From Candidatus Omnitrophota bacterium (GTDB lineage: Bacteria > Omnitrophota > Gorgyraeia > Aquiviventales > Aquiviventaceae), in assembly GCA_016206675.1 (NCBI GenBank), contig JACQRD010000050.1, forward strand, positions 1-14,914: a DNA stretch of 14,914 nt. The letters are read 5' to 3'. Position numbers and translations under genes: made by a program. Under the pieces are notes generated by a model. The model was not told where the DNA came from. It searched no databases and saw only the letters and a program-made list of their open reading frames with translations. Every line of letters starts with the position of its first letter. Position 1 is the stretch's first letter. Positions 13,050 through 14,914 of this stretch are shown one piece after another.

Positions 13050-14914
13050 ACGGCTTCGGCGGCTTTCTCGATGGCGGACTGCCATTTGAGGACTTCCGGG
13101 GATTCCTGCTTGCTGCGGTAGATCACGACGCCGAGGACGATGACGCCAATGACGACGACCAGCCACATGAGCGCATGCGGCTGCGTTTCGTTGCGCACGA
13201 CAAACGGCAAAATCAGCAAGGCCACCAGGTTCATCACTTTAATCAGGGGATTCAGCGCCGGACCCGCCGTATCCTTCAGCGGATCGCCGACGGTATCTCC
13301 GGTGATGGAGGCCTTGTGCGCCTCGGAGCCCTTGCCGCCGTAATGGCCGTCCTCGACGAACTTCTTGGCGTTATCCCACGCGCCGCCGGCGTTGGACATG
13401 AACACCGCCAGCAGCTGCCCGGAGAGGATGATGCCGGCGAGGAAGCCGCCGAGCGCTTCTTTGTGGAGGAGAATGCCGACGATCAGCGGGGTGAGCACCG
13501 CCAGCAGCCCCGGACCGATCAATTCGCGCTGTGCTTCCGCGGTGCAGATCGACACGACCCGGGCGTAGTCCGGCGTCTTCTTCCCCTCCCAGATCGCCTT
13601 GTCCTTGAACTGCTCGCGCACCTCCTGCACGATGAGAAACGCCGCGCGCCCGACGGCGCGGATCGTCAGCGAGCTGAAGAGAAACGGAATCGCCCCGCCG
13701 ATCAGAAAGCCGATGAAGACCAGCGGCTCGGCGATAGAGAGCATGGAGGCGATCGACTCGTAGGACGTCTTCAAGAGATGGGCGATGTCGGTGATGTAGG
13801 CGTTGAAGAGCGACACCGCCGCGATGACCGCCGAGCCGATGGCGAGGCCCTTGGTGATCGCCTTGGTCGTGTTGCCGCAGGCATCCAGATCGGCGAGCGT
13901 CTGCCGCGCCTTCTTGTCCAAATGCGCCATCTCGCCGATGCCGTTGGCGTTATCCGCCACCGGGCCGAAGACGTCCATCGAGATGTTGTTGCCGGTCAGC
14001 GTCAGCATGCCGATGCCGCACATCGCCACCCCGTAGGCGATGTAGGTGGGGTTCGTTCCCTGGTAGATCAAAAACGACCCGAAGATCGCCAGAGCGATCG
14101 TGAGGATCGCCCACACGCTGCTCTCCAACCCCACCGCGATGCCATTGATGATCGTGGTGGCATGGCCGGTCTGTGTCGCGCGCGCCACGAACTGCACCGG
14201 CGACTTCTCCGGCGCGGTGAAGTGGTCGGTCAGATAGTTGATGGACACGGCCAGCAGAATACCGATCAGCGTCGTCCACACCGGCCGCATGTCCAGCTCT
14301 GCGATCCCTAAGCTGATCCATCCCGGCAGCTGGGCCGCGTCAGGAAACCGCAGGTAATAGAAGCCGATGAGGCAGAAGCCAATGACGGAGACGATGGCGG
14401 AGACGGTAAACCCGGTATGAATGGCTTTCATCGCCGCGCGCGCCTCTTCCGAGGTCTTCACCAGGTAGGTGCCGATGATGGAGCTGATGACCCCGACGGC
14501 GCGCACCAGCAGCGGGAAGATGACGCCCTTGTGGCCGAAGGAGGCCCACCCCAGGATCATGGCGGAGACGATGGTGACTTCATAGGACTCGAAAATATCC
14601 GCCGCCATGCCGGCGCAGTCACCGACGTTATCGCCCACGTTGTCGGCGATCGTCGCGGCATTGCGCGGATCATCCTCCGGAATGCTCTTCTCCAGCTTGC
14701 CCACCAGATCCGCCCCGACGTCGGCGGCCTTGGTGAAGATGCCGCCGCCGACACGCATGAAGAGTGCCAGCAGCGTGCCGCCCAGCAACCCCAGGCCGTC
14801 AGTGAGCATCCCGGTGATGGTGCCGGTGCGGTAGGCGATTTTCAGCGCCTCGGCGAAGCTCGTCCGCGAGGCGGCCGCCACGCGCACGTTGCCCTGCACC
14901 GCCATGTTCATGCC
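13046..14914 (-). CDS. hppA: K+-independent proton-translocating membrane pyrophosphatase (partial, C-terminal part)
   Basis: The visible 622 residues run to the stop; the gene begins beyond the window, probably lacking about 80-110 residues. The enzyme couples pyrophosphate hydrolysis to proton pumping across the inner membrane. The substrate-site segment is at residues 55-107 counted from the first visible Met (14911), with GGGIFTKAADVGADLVGK, EDDPRN and DNVGDNVGDCAGMAAD. A second acidic/lysine-rich site is at 509-554 (GGAWDNAKKFVEDG, GGKGSEAHKA, GDTVGDPLKDTAGPALN). GNTTKAITKG (347-355) has Lys350 and Thr353, the signature of K+-independent H+-pumping members rather than K+-dependent Na+ pumps. 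The stop overlaps livK as ATGA, so the two are co-translated. Confidence 0.96.
   Translation of the reverse strand, partial: GMNMAVQGNVRVAAASRTSFAEALKIAYRTGTITGMLTDGLGLLGGTLLALFMRVGGGIFTKAADVGADLVGKLEKSIPEDDPRNAATIADNVGDNVGDCAGMAADIFESYEVTIVSAMILGWASFGHKGVIFPLLVRAVGVISSIIGTYLVKTSEEARAAMKAIHTGFTVSAIVSVIGFCLIGFYYLRFPDAAQLPGWISLGIAELDMRPVWTTLIGILLAVSINYLTDHFTAPEKSPVQFVARATQTGHATTIINGIAVGLESSVWAILTIALAIFGSFLIYQGTNPTYIAYGVAMCGIGMLTLTGNNISMDVFGPVADNANGIGEMAHLDKKARQTLADLDACGNTTKAITKGLAIGSAVIAAVSLFNAYITDIAHLLKTSYESIASMLSIAEPLVFIGFLIGGAIPFLFSSLTIRAVGRAAFLIVQEVREQFKDKAIWEGKKTPDYARVVSICTAEAQRELIGPGLLAVLTPLIVGILLHKEALGGFLAGIILSGQLLAVFMSNAGGAWDNAKKFVEDGHYGGKGSEAHKASITGDTVGDPLKDTAGPALNPLIKVMNLVALLILPFVVRNETQPHALMWLVVVIGVIVLGVVIYRSKQESPEVLKWQSAIEKAAEAV

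Noticed and set aside
13050..13166. Upstream extension of the livK frame to 13166
   Set aside because: That stretch lies inside hppA, is Arg-rich and would bury the signal peptide; the ATG at 13049 overlapping the hppA stop is the better start.

Overview
The window is a densely packed, high-GC bacterial chromosome segment in which every recognisable gene lies on the minus strand, so transcription runs from high to low coordinates. The encoded set includes lipoproteins, a DsbD-type thiol exporter, a periplasmic solute-binding protein, proton-pumping complex I and a membrane pyrophosphatase. This fits a free-living, two-membrane (Gram-negative type) bacterium, probably from a poorly cultivated lineage. 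The phylum cannot be fixed from this sequence. I see no mobile genes, CRISPR arrays, tRNAs or rRNAs.

Layout in the direction of transcription. (1) 14914-8413: the C-terminal part of a K+-independent H+-pumping pyrophosphatase (hppA), coupled by an ATGA overlap to a complete branched-chain amino-acid-type ABC importer, livK-livH-livM-livG-livF. (2) 8412-8049: a 364-bp gene-free, GC-rich, strongly self-complementary stretch with a T-box-like word and a possible promoter. (3) 8048-3684: a HisN-like phosphatase, a family 1 beta-glycosidase, an extended SDR epimerase/reductase and a shortened DsbD. (4) 3683-590: a possible promoter, a peptidoglycan-binding lipoprotein, a DUF3047 lipoprotein and a glucose-6-phosphate isomerase of the transaldolase-fusion type. 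(5) 579-1: nuoA and the first 43 codons of nuoB, the start of a complex I operon.

The most unusual feature is a set of six imperfect hairpin elements (called H1-H6 here), at 140-203, 5771-5903, 7171-7251, 10792-10859, 11806-11879 and 12965-13042. All sit at gene junctions. Five are built from short tandem units, heptamers in four and octamers in H3. In the heptamer elements, facing units of the two arms usually differ at one fixed column, so each stem carries roughly one mismatch or wobble per unit. Where arms differ in length, they differ by exactly one unit. Three of the six lie in the liv operon and share the heptamer GCANACA, with all four bases found at N. H6 encodes most of the lipoprotein signal peptide of LivK. 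H4 encodes the N-terminus and part of the first membrane segment of LivM. H2 and H5 share a 19-nt centre (16/19 identical) although their arms are unrelated. No enzyme that could make or move them is encoded here.

Functionally the genes are mostly housekeeping and energy metabolism (complex I, H+-PPase, sugar-phosphate isomerisation, amino-acid uptake). A small envelope module (two lipoproteins and a thiol-redox exporter) and a sugar-related cluster sit between them.
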